Assembly: GCA_035041965.1 (NCBI GenBank)
Contig: JAPYMA010000318.1
Coordinates: 124,001-188,000 of the forward strand
Direction: 5' to 3'
Source: Anisakis pegreffii
Taxonomy: Eukaryota; Nematoda; Chromadorea; Rhabditida; Anisakidae
Length of the DNA: 64,000 nucleotides
Shown here: in pieces, positions 32,072 to 44,481 of the stretch
Numbering within the stretch: the first letter of the stretch is position 1
Layout: the number at the start of each line of letters is the position of its first letter
Translations under genes and position numbers: made by a program
The notes under the pieces: model-generated
The model's database searches: none
What the model was told of the DNA's origin: nothing
Seen by the model: the letters and a program-made list of their open reading frames with translations, nothing else

Positions 32072-35000
32072 TGGTGATTCCACGCCTTCAAAATCTTCCA
32101 TCCTACATTATATTGGAAAAAGCTTCTAGAATTTTGGCAATGGTTCGTTTAGGCGATGATTCTTCGGAACGGAAACTACTCCTAAGGAGGAACGGTTTTA
32201 ACGAACTATTCACATTTTCTCTAATCCACTTTCAAAGCTTCGGTTGCCATTCTTACTTTCCTGAACAATCTCTTTTATTTTTCATTGGTTCCATTCGCCG
32301 ATGTCGGTGTGTATCATTTGATAATGGCTTATGTTCGCAAATCTGCCCCATATTTATTTCTTCAACGTGTGCATTATTTGCGATTGTAAATTTTGAATAT
32401 ATTATTGTTGTTTCGTGATGAACATTTATGCATCTATCATAGAAAGATATAAAAAATGAAAATACATGATGCCGTTGTATTAAAGCAGTAACTAATCGAA
32501 GTTCTTTCGATTGTACTCCGAGTACAAGAAAAAATGGAGAGGTTGTTGATTTCATTGCGAAACATTTTCAGTTTTGTTGAAAATTGAGAATAGCCGAAAA
32601 TCTTAAATCAACAAATATATTTTTGTGTTCGTTGATGATCCACCAAATTCGTATGCAGTTTAAATCAGCAACGTAGGTACATAAAACATTTGTAGTATGT
32701 GCTAGAGTTAACAACGATTGCGGAATACGTCAAGTGAATAGCAAGTGCTATGAGCAAAATCGAAAAACTAAAAGAACGACTTGAATAATTCACAAAATGA
32801 TTGCATAAAAGTTGTAGGCAATATAGCTTTCGGTTTTTGTCGGCAACTTTGTTTCGGTATTTTCGATTCTTTGATCGTATTCTCTAAGCCGTGTAGCTGC
32901 CTTTTCTTGCACACTTAGATGTGTTTCCTCGAATTTCTCTTCGTCGCCACGAATCTCAAGCCTATTGCACACTTGGTTATTGTTCACGTCGAAATATTAA
33001 GAGATAATCTGTTTGTTTGGCATCCGCCATAATTTTTCTTTCTGCCAAAAGGTGGCATGTGTTTACAGTTTATGATTCGTATATTGACGCAATCAGCAAC
33101 AACAATTTTTGTTTGGTAGTATTTTCAATGATAAAAGTATGGACGATTGCAATAATTATCAACCGGTTATTTGTGAATTAACCGGTCGGGTAATATATGG
33201 TCGAGAGGAAGAAGAAGATATCTTGTTAAAAGAGCACTACCATGTGATCTATTCTCATGGAACATGCACCATTCGTTGCATTTCATCGTATTTCGTTCAT
33301 CCTTGAATTCATCCTTTTAGTATTCATTTACCCATATACCATTATCCCTTCAAATGATTATTCTTTCTCTCATTCTTTTGCATTCCGAATCGCTTTCATA
33401 TCGATCACACGAACACTGCATTCATCTTCATATTTCAGTTGCTTTCTTGTGTACCGTCTTGTAAGACACACTGATAGAATTGTTCTTTCTGTTGCAAACA
33501 CACGTCATCTGCTTTCGAGTTCTTCCAAATTGTTTTGCCGATTTCTTCATTCTATTTTCTTGTTATTTTTCCTCTCGAAGTCACCAATATTGTGATAAAA
33601 CAATTATCGTTTCTTAATTCATGACATTTTGTGTATCGCTTGTTGTCGTCGATGCATGAAACTGAACGCCAAGTAGTCTATGATTTGCATACTGCGCATT
33701 TGTATTTTTGACTCGTTCTTCATAGCCTTCAAAACTTATTATGTCCTCAGTGCGCACTCATTTAGGTCACTAATTTTCGAAGGTGGTCACTTCTTTGTTG
33801 CAAAAAAAGTCCGCAAAGTTCATATCCGAACAATAAGCGAACTCGATCATCACGATATCATTGAAACGGTTTTCATAATGGTTTGCTGATGGTCTCTTTT
33901 GAAGTGATCCTTTAGTGGATCTTTTCGCTTCAGAAAGCAACTGAATACAGTCAAATTGAACGCTTGCTTCTTGTTTCGATATGCTGTCTATTTAGTAAAA
34001 GAAAACTAGGCATATTTTTTCATCATCACGATGAATAAATATGCCTAATTTTCTCACTTATACATGTGTATGCTTTATATAAGAATTGTTTTTGTTATTT
34101 GAAGGAACTGAATGAGACTTCCAATAATTTGTTACCTTTAGCTTTCCTCTCATTACCATCGTTCTGGCGAAGCGCTAGCATGTCTGCTTTATTTTTCGAG
34201 TATCTGCCATTGTTTGCAAGAAATAAATGAATTTGCTGGTTTAAGTTGTCACCTAAGTGTGTACCATCAATTATACTATAGAATTGGCATGGTTATGGTG
34301 ATGATCTTCATTATTGTCGGTAGTGTTTTTATGAATTATATCATCATTGTGTATATCCTCATTTTAGTCGAACCGCAATTTGAGGTGTCTTGGGCTGGTA
34401 TTTTTTCAAATCGATTCAGTCATTTATATGTGTTTCGATGTCTGCATCGCCTTTGATCTTAATATTAATCGGAGCTTATGCTTGCTTATCTTTACCGATC
34501 GTTACTCTCAATGTGCATTTGTATGAATGCGCTCGGATTGTTGTCAACATTTTGTTGTACTAAATCGAATCATGCAGTCGAATATACAAGTGAATCGATC
34601 ACTTGGTAATACATCATACGTACACGTTCCCTTTGTTCTTCAATAATTACACCCACTCCATCGCACCTCTCTCGACTACTTTCCTTTCTCAGTTGTTCGA
34701 AAGACGATTCATCTTCATCATCACATTTTTTAGATCACTTATGGACTTAAACAACTTTTCGCTTATGCTCAAAATTTTATTCTTTTTCGGGTACATTTTT
34801 CCGACGAAGTGGCGACTTTTTTGATGGGAAAATGAATAATTTGTTTGTTTTATCCTATTACTTGATGTATAGGGCGAATGTAATTTCACCGAATAACTTC
34901 TTAAATGATCCTTAGGAATCGTTGTGTATATTCGGGTACGTTCCAAATAAATCATTTTTGATTTTCTGTGCAAAATCGAATATAGAGGACGTCCATTACT

Positions 35001-35195
35001 ACATTGATGTTCTTTTGCTTTTATGAGAATTTTTATCACATGACACCCGTCCTGAATATTTTTATCGAGCAGGTCAAGAACTTGATAGTATGCATTTCGT
35101 TATTCATCACTATTCTTTGCATGTTTTTTTTTCATTTTCAATCTTTGTATATGATTGTTTTTGTATATTAATTCCTTGTTAGGCTGTATGCATAC
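32072..35195. other. Mostly non-coding, two weak ORFs
   Basis: T-rich DNA. A minus frame at 32790-32987 is Glu/Lys/Arg-rich (KFEETHLSVQEKAATRLREY) and a plus frame from an ATG at 33139 to 33306 starts MDDCNNYQPVICELTGRVIY. Both are coding-like in composition but lack joined exons. The Phe/Ser/Leu-rich frames at 33257-33595 and 34603-34824 look like composition artefacts. Confidence 0.3.
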
Positions 35196-35408
35196 CTATA
35201 AACTATCGCAAAATAGCGGTTCGGTGGAAGAGGTCCTTGATAAATCCGCCCATTTGGCAAGTTTGTGAGCCAGTTTAATAAATGCAGTCTTCATTAAATT
35301 GTAAACACAGATAAATCCTAAATCCCTGTTCATCAAGCGTGAACATATACTTGCTATGTGCATGATGGCAATTATCATTAAAAGTAGAAATAAACGAGAC
35401 TGCTGCAT
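35196..35408 (-). CDS. Possible small secreted or anchored protein
   Basis: An internal ATG at 35408 gives 70 residues starting MQQSRLFLLLMIIAIMHIAS, a strong hydrophobic leader, followed by a short basic segment (FIKLAHKLAKWADLSRTSST) and TGA. The same frame is open from an upstream ATG at 35564 (122 codons in all). No splice or poly(A) support and no homology was recognised. Confidence 0.25.
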   Translation of the reverse strand: MQQSRLFLLLMIIAIMHIASICSRLMNRDLGFICVYNLMKTAFIKLAHKLAKWADLSRTSSTEPLFCDSL

Positions 35409-36960
35409 TTTGTTGTATGAATGGCAATGAAATGCTGTGAGCCAGTTTAACGCACTATGAACTATCATATTCGTGAATAACGTGTTCTGAAATAATTTCA
35501 TGAAACAAGTTCTGTGCACTTTCCTACTACTATTTGCAACCTTTCCGTTCGCAACTCCTTTCATTTCGAGTGTTGCCGTTTCCCATAATCATCTCGCTAA
35601 GGCACATTTACGAAAAAGTTTTCGCATTCTTTCAATTCACTTAGTTTAGTCAATCAACCCTTCGTGAATTTAAACCTCTGAGTTTGCTGATAATGAATTT
35701 CTCCTTTTTGTAATGTTTTTAGATTTCATTTCAACATGATTTTTTTGAGCTGTGCAATAAACGATTTTTAAGTGAACGTCAGTTTTCAGTGATGAACAAC
35801 CACGGAACATCGTCATTATTCGTACTGAGTATGCGGAAGAATGAAGTGTCTAATGAAGTTGCTTGCGATCTTATTTTTGTGCTAGCTGTCCTTCGTAAGA
35901 TCATTTACTATGCTTGCTCATCTCCCCTCAGTTCTCTCCTACTTGTTTCTTCTAAGCTCCAAGAAAACTTCATGAGAATCAAGGAAATGAATGTTTCCTT
36001 CGGACAATGAACTATCATCACGTTCTGATTCGGTACCTGTAAAGATTGTGTACTGTCGACTCAATCTTTATTCGGAAAATTACCTCAAACTTGGATAATT
36101 AAACCACATACAATTAACAAACATCACGAACAAAATTATAATACTAACAGTTAATCAATGAAAATAAGAAGTTATCGTAAATACATCATGCGGCAGCATG
36201 ATGCTATTTCAACGACATACAAAGAAACTTATAATGGTAGAACTTTCCTTTTATAGTCTTTCAGTTCTAATCAACAGCTGCACCGCTTTATTACTCTTAA
36301 TTCCTTGAGGGTCGGAACGCCAATCACTTTCATCTCATCAAACTATCCCTCTGATCATTTTCTCACCGATTCTCTGAGGGATAGGTTGCCATATGATACT
36401 CAATGGCTCTTCACGTAAACAATCAACTGTCAATCAAATTAACAATATTATTATTAAATCATTCTAATAATTGAAATATCATTTCAATTACTTAAAATTA
36501 CCTTACGACTCAATAGTCGTGACAGTACCAAAACGGAGGTGTCAGCTGAGTTCCTAATGTGAAAAGGTTGAGGATGATTTTACAGTGGGGCTTTTGAACT
36601 GAATTCGGCACTGCTCAATCCATAATTCAATGCGAATTCCTGGTTAACCAGTGACTACGAATGAAAATTATGCAACGCATCATCGCAAATCGCAAATGGA
36701 CTCGTTCTGATTTCCTAATCAGATTCTGCCTCCTTTTTTTCTCTCATTTAAAAGGGTCGCTCATAGCAGCATCAGTCAGCACGCTTTCTCGATACGAAGT
36801 GGTAATATTCAATAAAGTTACTTTGAGAATAGTGATCATTCGTTCATATTTAATGAATGCTAGAAACTTTTCTCATTTATGAGGTGTATAGCGGTAACAA
36901 GTGAATCAAAACACTAAGATTGTGTTGTCAACAAAAGATTATCTGTCTAGTCAGAAATAT
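35409..36960. other. No gene seen
   Basis: Non-coding in appearance, with AT-rich runs and no repeat or RNA feature recognised. Confidence 0.4.
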
Positions 36961-36970
36961 TCCGATGATC

Positions 36971-37003
36971 TTTAACGTTTCGGCATTATGCCATCTTCAG
37001 GAA
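36971..37003 (-). ncRNA. Hammerhead-like motif of the PLE
   Basis: The minus strand reads CTGAAGA, then a possible stem-loop TGGCATAATGCC, then GAAACGTT. This fits the hammerhead core CUGANGA, stem II, GAAA. PLE pseudo-LTRs are known to contain minimal hammerheads. Stem I and the cleavage site are not clear, so activity is uncertain. Confidence 0.45.
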
Positions 37004-37219
37004 AATCTTTTTTGAACCACTGAAGGCCATGATGAACTTTCAGAGGATTGACAAGAAATTGGAAGGGATTATAGTTAAACTAATAGTAGATAAACAATAA
37101 GGTAATGGTAATAGTGACGAGGATGTTGATGGTGGAGATAGGGCTGAAGGTATGATAATGGTAATGTCAATAAGAACAGTGATAATGGCGAAGAAGACAA
37201 AGTGGGATAATGTCAATAA

Positions 37220-37242
37220 ATAAATAAATAAATAAATAAAAT
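37220..37242. repeat. (AAAT)n microsatellite
   Basis: Several tandem AAAT units inside the 3' part of the PLE relic. Confidence 0.9.
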
Positions 37243-38943
37243 AATCACAACAAAGTGGGCAATGGTAATAATAATACTGATGAAGTGATTGGGTAATGAT
37301 TATGATTGCCATAATAATGATTAATGAAATGAAATCTAGATGGCTACAAAGTAATCAAGGCGAAGACCGAGAGTAAGTGAATGAGGAAAGAAATGATAAA
37401 GTGTAAGAAAGTGATAAGTTATGAGATGAATTTGAGGGTTTGCACCATCTCCTCTTTAGGGTTGATAGAGGGATTCTGAACGTGGATGAATGTGACTCTC
37501 TTTTTGTGATACAGTTGGAATGTGCGAGAATTACAACTATTTAAGTGGGATTGGAGTTTACATGACGTGCTATTTTATGCTTGGCTATAGGCATATTTGC
37601 AGATGGTTTGATATGCGGGTGTTTGAGTGCTCTCAGATGCTCTGTGATGCAGATGTGAAGAAATCGGCCAGTTTCGCGGGTATAAAATTCACTACATTCA
37701 CATGATTATTTGTAAATAGATCCAGTCTTGTTATAAGTTGCTTCATAATTACTCGGACATATTATACATATTCTATTGAGTATGTTTGGTCATATAGCCA
37801 TGATTTGGTTACCATTCCTTTCAGATTAGGCGGTGAAGTGACCACCAAGTTGATAAGTAGGACGCTATCTCGAATGATGCATTCAACGGTATCTGTGAAT
37901 TGGCTGATAATGCTTTCTTTTATATTACCGCTCCGTTTTTCCATTTCGGTTCCTAATAGTATTTGCTCTCAAATTCCGAATGGTCGTCGCCATTATGGTG
38001 AGCAGTTGTCTACACTAGGCTCAGTGCTTCTGGTTTTGATGATTCATCCGTCGTCAGTCTGATCGCAGTAGTCCTCATTTGTGTTGAAAAGTTTTTCTTA
38101 TTGTGATCTGGATGTGCTGTTTTACGGTGAGTATGGTGACATTCTTGCAGGTAGGTTTTCAGTACCATTTCTTGACAAAATGTTGCTCTATATTCCCACC
38201 ATGCATTTTAGAAGTGCTAACCGTCCATTCTTTGGGCATTCGGATGTTAACGATATGGAAACGTGATGATTGTTCAGAAGCATGAAGCACTTCTCCATGT
38301 CTTCCTTGCTGTTTTTGCTGATGAAAATGCCATCAATGTACCGGTAATACGTGATGGGTGGATTACATGAAATGCTCCTTTTCCGCTTGTGCATGAATGC
38401 AATAACTAAAACTGGCGCAAGTCTGTTGACTACAGCTAGCCCTCTGTTTTGTCTGTAGAAGACATCAGACCATTTGAAGATGTTCTTTGAAGTTATAATT
38501 TGAAGCAGTCATTCAATACCTCCTAGAGAGAAATCATAACGAGTTATATTGGTATTACTCAACCCATTACTGCACCAGCAGTGTTGACATCACCATTCAT
38601 ATTGTTATCAAATAAGCGCATTGCGATGCATCGCACTGAATACATATGAACAATATTCAGTTCAGCAAAAAAAATGTGAATATGGATAGTGTGAAAAACC
38701 GAATTATGAATTCAAAGAGAACTATTTTGTGAAGATATTCTCCATTTCTATGCAGCGCAAGTTCATGAATCATTTTACATGTCACAACAATTCTCCTTTG
38801 GGAAGTTGCGAGCATAAACATTGGATGAGAATGTGACACGCTTTTTGAACTATTAATCGAAGCGGTTTTGCCATTTTATTTTCATCATAATCATAGTATC
38901 CATATGTAACTCAACATTCCAGCTAATTCCATCAGGCATATAC

Positions 38944-39098
38944 CATGATCATAGTTTCTATCCGAGAAAGTTCGCTTGGTTTTAAACGTTTCCTTCTCAG
39001 TTCGAGCATTTTCCCGAAAATTTTGCTCGAATTCACAGCAATCCTGATCAACAGGAGACGGGGATAACAAAGAATCTGGGCTTGTGGTGCGAACAAAT
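38944..39098 (-). CDS. Orphan exon, Ser/Pro and charged linker
   Basis: Between a TTCTGCAG acceptor (exon from 39098) and a GTATAT donor at 38943 one minus frame reads TTSPDSLLSPSPVDQDCCEF, then EKETFKTKRTFSDRNYDH. It looks like a disordered linker exon. A second frame, with an ATG at 39171, is open for 79 codons on the same strand, so the coding frame is not settled. No partner exon was assigned. Confidence 0.28.
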
Positions 39099-39179
39099 CT
39101 GCAGAATAATATCGGAAAAGCGAGATTTGTTCCTTTAATAATTGGAGAAAAGGATTCCTAAACTGTGTCATTTATCGCT

Positions 39180-40645
39180 ATAATGAAAAGTTAGATGCAC
39201 ATCTGATCAGAAACGGTAAATGAAACCAATCTTCCACGAAGTTTCTTTGTTTATCATTGTCACTTACCCGCATATACTAGGATAGGATGATGTGTTGAAC
39301 GTCATGTGGAAACATTCAATAAACTACAGTTAGGTTGAAATGATCATACTCGTATATAACGGAAGAAAGTGGCGTGTGTGAATTTCATGTTAAAATCTTA
39401 AGATTCATGTGTCATTTACGGATCGTGAATTATGCTCAAATGTAAGGAATATGTGCATGTACGTGTCTCTGTTATTTGTGTGCGGCCACGTTTCATAAAT
39501 GTGGGTCGCTTTCATCTTGACGGTAGTTTACTACCGTTTTGTGCGTATCGTTTTTGACCGAAAGAAGTGGGAAAAGATTTCATGCATAAAACCCATGGTG
39601 TATCTCATCAATCCCATTATATCTGAGCAAATCATATCAACGACACAACCAAATAACACAAACACACATTTTATCGGCGACATCATTCAATACGACAATT
39701 CGCTTGTTTCTTCGTCACGGACACTCATTTGAATAGACCTGAGTTCGTTGAACAGTAATCGATTGTCGTATGAAATGTTGATGGGCAACTAAACATGTGA
39801 ATTTGATGATGATGCGGAGAGTGTGCATGCCGCGATCGACTTTTCATCACTTTTTCTATTCATGATCAGATGGGTAACTCGAAGTTTCAGTTTATTAATT
39901 GTTGAAGTTTGGCTTATTTCTAATGTGTCTATTGCACTCTTATTTCAAATCCAATTAGTTCATCACTTTTTTCGCTAACAACAAGTAACTCCTTCCCTTG
40001 CTCGTTCTTCCTTCCATATGCCTTCTCACTTCAACAATCACTTTATAAGAGAACTCTGTGGATTTCTTCACTATTCCAATTATTATATTTTAATTCAATA
40101 TCAGCAGTGATATTGATGATCATAATATGTAATGTGAAAACAACAACAATGATAATAACAGTAGTGAATAATTATTATTATACAGTAGTATCAGCAATAT
40201 CTAATATGAATATTACATGACAGGAATATATAGTAATAACATATTATAATAATAACAGTAATAATAATAACAGATCAAGTGGTAACACCAACAACTCAAC
40301 CGAAGTTAACTAAGTAATTATGACAGTCCAATCTTTGATGTCACCACAAAGAATGCCAACTTTTGAGCATCTCAGCATGCATTTTTGTATCGAAAGACCT
40401 TGAATGAACGAATTTCTCAGAGCAACCCTCAAATACCTTTCCTCCGTAGACTCTACTGAAATAGTCGGTGTAGACATCTTGTACTTATCTTCATTTTTGC
40501 GTGAAATATTTCGAAAGTTTTACTTTTTGTTCTCGTACCGCCTTGTTCGAAACTTTCGTGCTTCCACAGCGAAAGATACTCAATTATCAGTCTGTGTGCG
40601 TAAATTTATTTTACACTGAAAGCAGTCTTTATTTAGCAGTTTAAG
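39180..40645. other. Upstream region of the Shisa-like gene
   Basis: No gene recognised. About 40090-40280 is a TAA/CAG-type low-complexity tract. Confidence 0.4.
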
Positions 40646-41299
40646 ATGCTGCTGAGGAGAGAAGCCTATTGGTTGTTGTTTATTGCACTGCTTGGTTTGT
40701 TATCATGTGTTTCGTGCTCGTATGAAGTTTGGCCAGATCCAGTGGAGGATGGACGTGAAAAGTTCCCAAAGCCAACCTCGTGGGAAGACAAAAATTACGG
40801 CCAGTGGTGTCGAAATCGAACAATTGGAAAGTAATACATTGAATTCGATTAATTCACTCTCACCAATGATTAATGCCACAGTATAAAGGTGATAAGTGAA
40901 CGTGGAAAATATCTTAATTAGCAAACGTCCTATAGTTCATTATTGTGATTGCAGGTCTTGAGAGAATGAAGTAGCTTATGTGTTACTATGAATGTTTGAT
41001 TGGTTGTTGCTTAAAGAAAGGTTTGATAAGTGTAATTACGATATCCACAGAAGGAAATTTTCAGGCATGTGCAGTGTCAAATGGGCTCTCCATTGCATCT
41101 GTATGTTTGTTGTGGTGAAGATGGCACGTCATGTTGCTTTCGATTGCAGCCAATTGTAATTGCGTACGGCGGTGGGCTCGGATCAGTCTTTATTGTTTCG
41201 TTTATTTTTGCGTTACTTCTCAAATTCAATATCATCTGCCCAGTCAACAAAACTCAGAACGACGTCGAATATCAGGATGTACCTAAAAATGTCAACTAA
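40646..41299 (+). CDS. Small type I membrane protein, Shisa-like
   Basis: A complete two-exon gene: 40646-40830 (donor AA/GTAATA) and 41065-41299 (acceptor AATTTTCAG, stop TAA), phase 2 at the junction. The 139-residue product has a signal peptide (YWLLFIALLGLLSCVSC), an ectodomain with WPDPVEDGREKFPKPTSWED and an N-glycosylation site (NRT), then a cysteine cluster HLYVCCGEDGTSCCFRLQP directly before a single membrane helix (AYGGGLGSVFIVSFIFALLL), and a short polar tail. Signal peptide, CC...CC cluster and one helix are the plan of Shisa/CYYR1/VOPP1-like proteins (family knowledge), which act as adaptors or modulators of membrane receptors and trafficking. That assignment is by architecture only. 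Confidence 0.82.
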
Positions 41300-44111
41300 C
41301 TAGTCTTGAAGACAAAAAGATATCCTAAAGCGGTCGCTTCACTGCTCAATTGATCTTCATCAACGTTGAGCGGCAATCCACAATTCTTCTTCTTTTCATT
41401 TCTCGCCATTACGAAGAATTTGAATTGTTTAGAGACAATTGTCGAGTCCACCATAAGTGTCACAAATCGTTGCTATTATTATCAATTTCTTTATGGCATC
41501 CGAAGGTACTTCCTAAACAGAAGACATTCACGTTCAAATGTTCAGCGTGGATGGTTAGCAAGAATTTTTAGTGAAGTATTATCAAAGAAGTTTATTTGTG
41601 GTATTTTCAAAAAAGAAATTCAATCATCTGACCTTGAAGACAAAAATATCTTAATGAGTAATGAGCTAAAAACGAACCCGCTTACGTTATTAATAATGTT
41701 TGTCAGATGGTAAAGTTACCTGTCGATCAATCAAGTGAAAACTGATTAATTCGATTATTGCTGCAAACGAAAACGCATGAAACAAATTTAAATTAAATAC
41801 ATATGAAAAAATCGTCGATGAAACTCTGGGCATAGTCGATTGTCGTATCGAACGAGAATGCCGGTCATATCAAAAAGATAAATCAACTGAATAACCTGAA
41901 TATTGATGAAACAACTCTCGCCTAAGCTAATATTCTATTTCATTTATCACTGCAACCACCATATCTTACTGACTTTTATCATCGAAATGTTATCCTGATT
42001 TGTTGACCACAAAAAATCCTCGAACGCTGCTGATTTGTATATGTGCTTTTGAATTGTTGTTGTCCGTGTGTAAGTTGTTTGTTTTTGCTCAAAATGTTTC
42101 GAACTAAGTCGAGCTCATCACTTGTTTCCTCCCCTAAACAAGTTTGCTTACCTCTTTTTTTCATCAGTCAGTCTTGACTGTCTCTTAACAAATCTCCTAA
42201 TTTCATTCTTTATTCGATAGTTACAACGTGCGATATTGTATTGTAGAATTACTCCTCGCGATATGTTATTAGTGCTTTTCTATTTCGATCAACTGAGAAA
42301 TCCATAAAATGATTATATTCAAAATTGTTGCTATTAACTTATGAAAGAATATGTAAATGAGATATTTGTTACTCTTCGTTGCAAATATTTAGTGAGTAAA
42401 TAAGGCTTTGTCTCGATTCTCATCAATCGAGAAAACGTTGTCGGAACGCAACCAACCGAGCGTGAATCTGTTTATCGTAACTTTCAAACGAAGTTTTCAC
42501 GGTGGTTCTCAATTCACTGATCAAATGAAATGAATAATGCACTCGTACTCATCAATCAACTGCAATTTGTAAACACATGTATGCAATATGATCACATGAT
42601 TTTATTCCTTTTTTTTCGAATAATCTTCACTTATTTCATTGTAATGAACAGAACATTTTGGAGTTATTCACAACAACGATTATTCGTTAATTGAAAAATA
42701 TTATGAGTTGAAAGTATTATAATATATACTATAGTTTTAAGAATAGCTTATCAAATAAATGATTCGTTTTTGGTGGTAACAAGGACAGCTAAAGAATATG
42801 AATAAGAACAGAAGTGAACTCAACTAATTTAATTGATCGATCGAGCTGTAATTTTTGTTTGATTTCTTCTTATGCATTCGAAAAATGATAAAATATTCGA
42901 ATTCGTATCAAATCATGGACAGTAATTTTGATCAATACATCCATTCTATGAACAATTTCTTCTCGCTTTTTTCCGATGAAAATCAACTTTAGTTCTGAGA
43001 TTTACATTTAATTCTGTGGCTGTATTGTATGATAATAAATGAACAAACACACATTTGAAAACGACCAAAAACATTGAAAATTCAAAATATTTTGAGAAAA
43101 AAGCGCATGACCGATGGTTTCATCCTTTTCGGTTCCACCACATATTGGTTCATGTTGATCGCTTTTTGCGAACACCATTCTCTTCTAAGATGAAGTCGTG
43201 AAGCAGCTTGACATGAAATTTCCAAGCTTTCAAGGCAAACACTTGAGTCAAGCTTTTCGGTTCTGAGTTTCATTCAAACCATAGGTTTAGCAGGAAATTA
43301 TTAGACACTATTTGAAATTGAATAGAGAAGACATCTGACGAGGCATTAGGATGATATATTATACTATAAACAATACACATTTGTATTATTCGGAAACACA
43401 TTTGCTATTCAGGTAGTTGCGGATGATGGTCACCTGAACTGATGAGACGGGATTATGAGGGAAAAAGTTCTCATCGGGAATGCCGCAATCAAAAGAAGAG
43501 TAATATTTGCAATCGTCAAACCTCTAGTGAGCAATGAAACGAAACGATGAACTGTATTTGTACGAGAAATCCATATGAGAAAGGGGACCCTTCGCAAAAT
43601 CTGCATTCAACATGCATACAGACGCAAAAAAAAGTTCGGCAATATTTTTCATTTTTGGGCTTGGAGGACATTTTGGAACAAACTTCGCAGAATATTAGCC
43701 ACTACAAACATGAGATACAGTCAGCTCCAGTGCCAGTACTGTTTAGATCATATATGAAGCTTACTGAAACTTCAGTAAGACAAGAATCAACGAAATATGG
43801 ATGGTTCGAGTTGAAAAATTTTTCATAATTCCGGCATTTTTTGATTTGTTAAGAACATTCGAAATAATAATCATTTTTGCATTTATTATCCACTTGAGGT
43901 TTGAGATAAGGTGAAAAAAACAATGAGAAACAATAACAAAAATATGTCGAATCGACGAAAAATATAGGGAAGAACAAAAAATTTCGAAAGGACATCGTTC
44001 GTAGAATAACAATCGATTTTCATTTGAATTAATTCAGCTTTTATACCAATGCATAATCAAATTTCATCTACTGCCCAACATTCTGCAATTTTTTTCATCC
44101 CAACAACTCAC
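41300..44111. other. Intergenic, weak ORFs only
   Basis: Mostly AT-rich non-coding DNA. A 63-codon minus frame from an ATG at 43273 (MKLRTEKLDSSVCLESLEIS) and a 61-codon minus frame from an ATG at 42164 (GEETSDELDLVRNILSKNKQ) have protein-like composition but no splice or homology support. The plus frames at 41366-41713 and 43547-43828 are unconvincing. Confidence 0.3.
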
Positions 44112-44196
44112 TCCGATAGTTTTTGATTTGTTGCGAATCACATGAGGTATAGTCACCCATGTCTTCCCCTTAACCTCATCAGTAAATTTCAATGGT
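44112..44196 (-). CDS. Orphan internal exon downstream of glt
   Basis: Between a good acceptor (AATTTAACAG, exon from 44196) and a GTGAGT donor at 44111 the minus frame encodes 28 residues, PLKFTDEVKGKTWVTIPHVI then RNKSKTIG. It lies 0.3 kb past the transporter stop codon on the same strand. It could belong to a downstream gene or to an alternative transporter 3' end. The exon starts with one base completing a codon, whereas the terminal transporter exon follows phase 1, so direct splicing from exon 10 would break frame; a separate gene is more likely. Confidence 0.35.
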
Positions 44197-44481
44197 CTGT
44201 TAAATTTGAGAATAATTATTTTAAATGCAAAAAATGGAAAGTGCGATCGACTGCACGCTAATAGTTCCAGATGCACTCGAAAGATGAAGTAAAGAGATTT
44301 TTTGCATTTTTATGGATATATTCAACATATCCAACTGAATTTCTGAAAGTATAATTTCCGTCTGTGTCATCTATGAGTATATAGCATCTATGATATAATC
44401 AATTACTACTACTGGATAAATTTGCTCTCTGCGAGCCAGCATTTCTCACTTCTATCCATCTTGCATCGCAGCATTCACTAC

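Larger units (their letters stand above)
36961..38560 (-). mobile_element. Decayed Penelope-like element (RT + GIY-YIG)
   Basis: On the minus strand, 38188-38460 encodes FYRQNRGLAVVNRLAPVLVI and, further on, ITYYRYIDGIFIS and a stretch ending NGRLALLK, matching the RT core of Penelope-like elements (QxxGLAMGSPLAPxLA; YxRYxDDIFI; NGxLPFLD), with the catalytic YVDD changed to YIDG. Downstream at about 37540-37690 a frame reads CECSEFYTRETGRFLHICIT then EHLRALKHP, resembling the GIY-YIG endonuclease (YIGETGR). Many stops and frameshifts separate them. A hammerhead-like motif lies at the 3' end. Both outer boundaries are estimates. PLE copies carry RT plus GIY-YIG and pseudo-LTRs with hammerheads (family knowledge). 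Confidence 0.75.

Noticed and set aside
33257..33595. 112-codon Phe/Ser/Leu-rich plus ORF
   Set aside because: Composition artefact of T-rich DNA without supporting signals.
41366..41713. 115-codon plus ORF after the Shisa-like gene
   Set aside because: Probably 3' untranslated or intergenic DNA; no splice or homology evidence.
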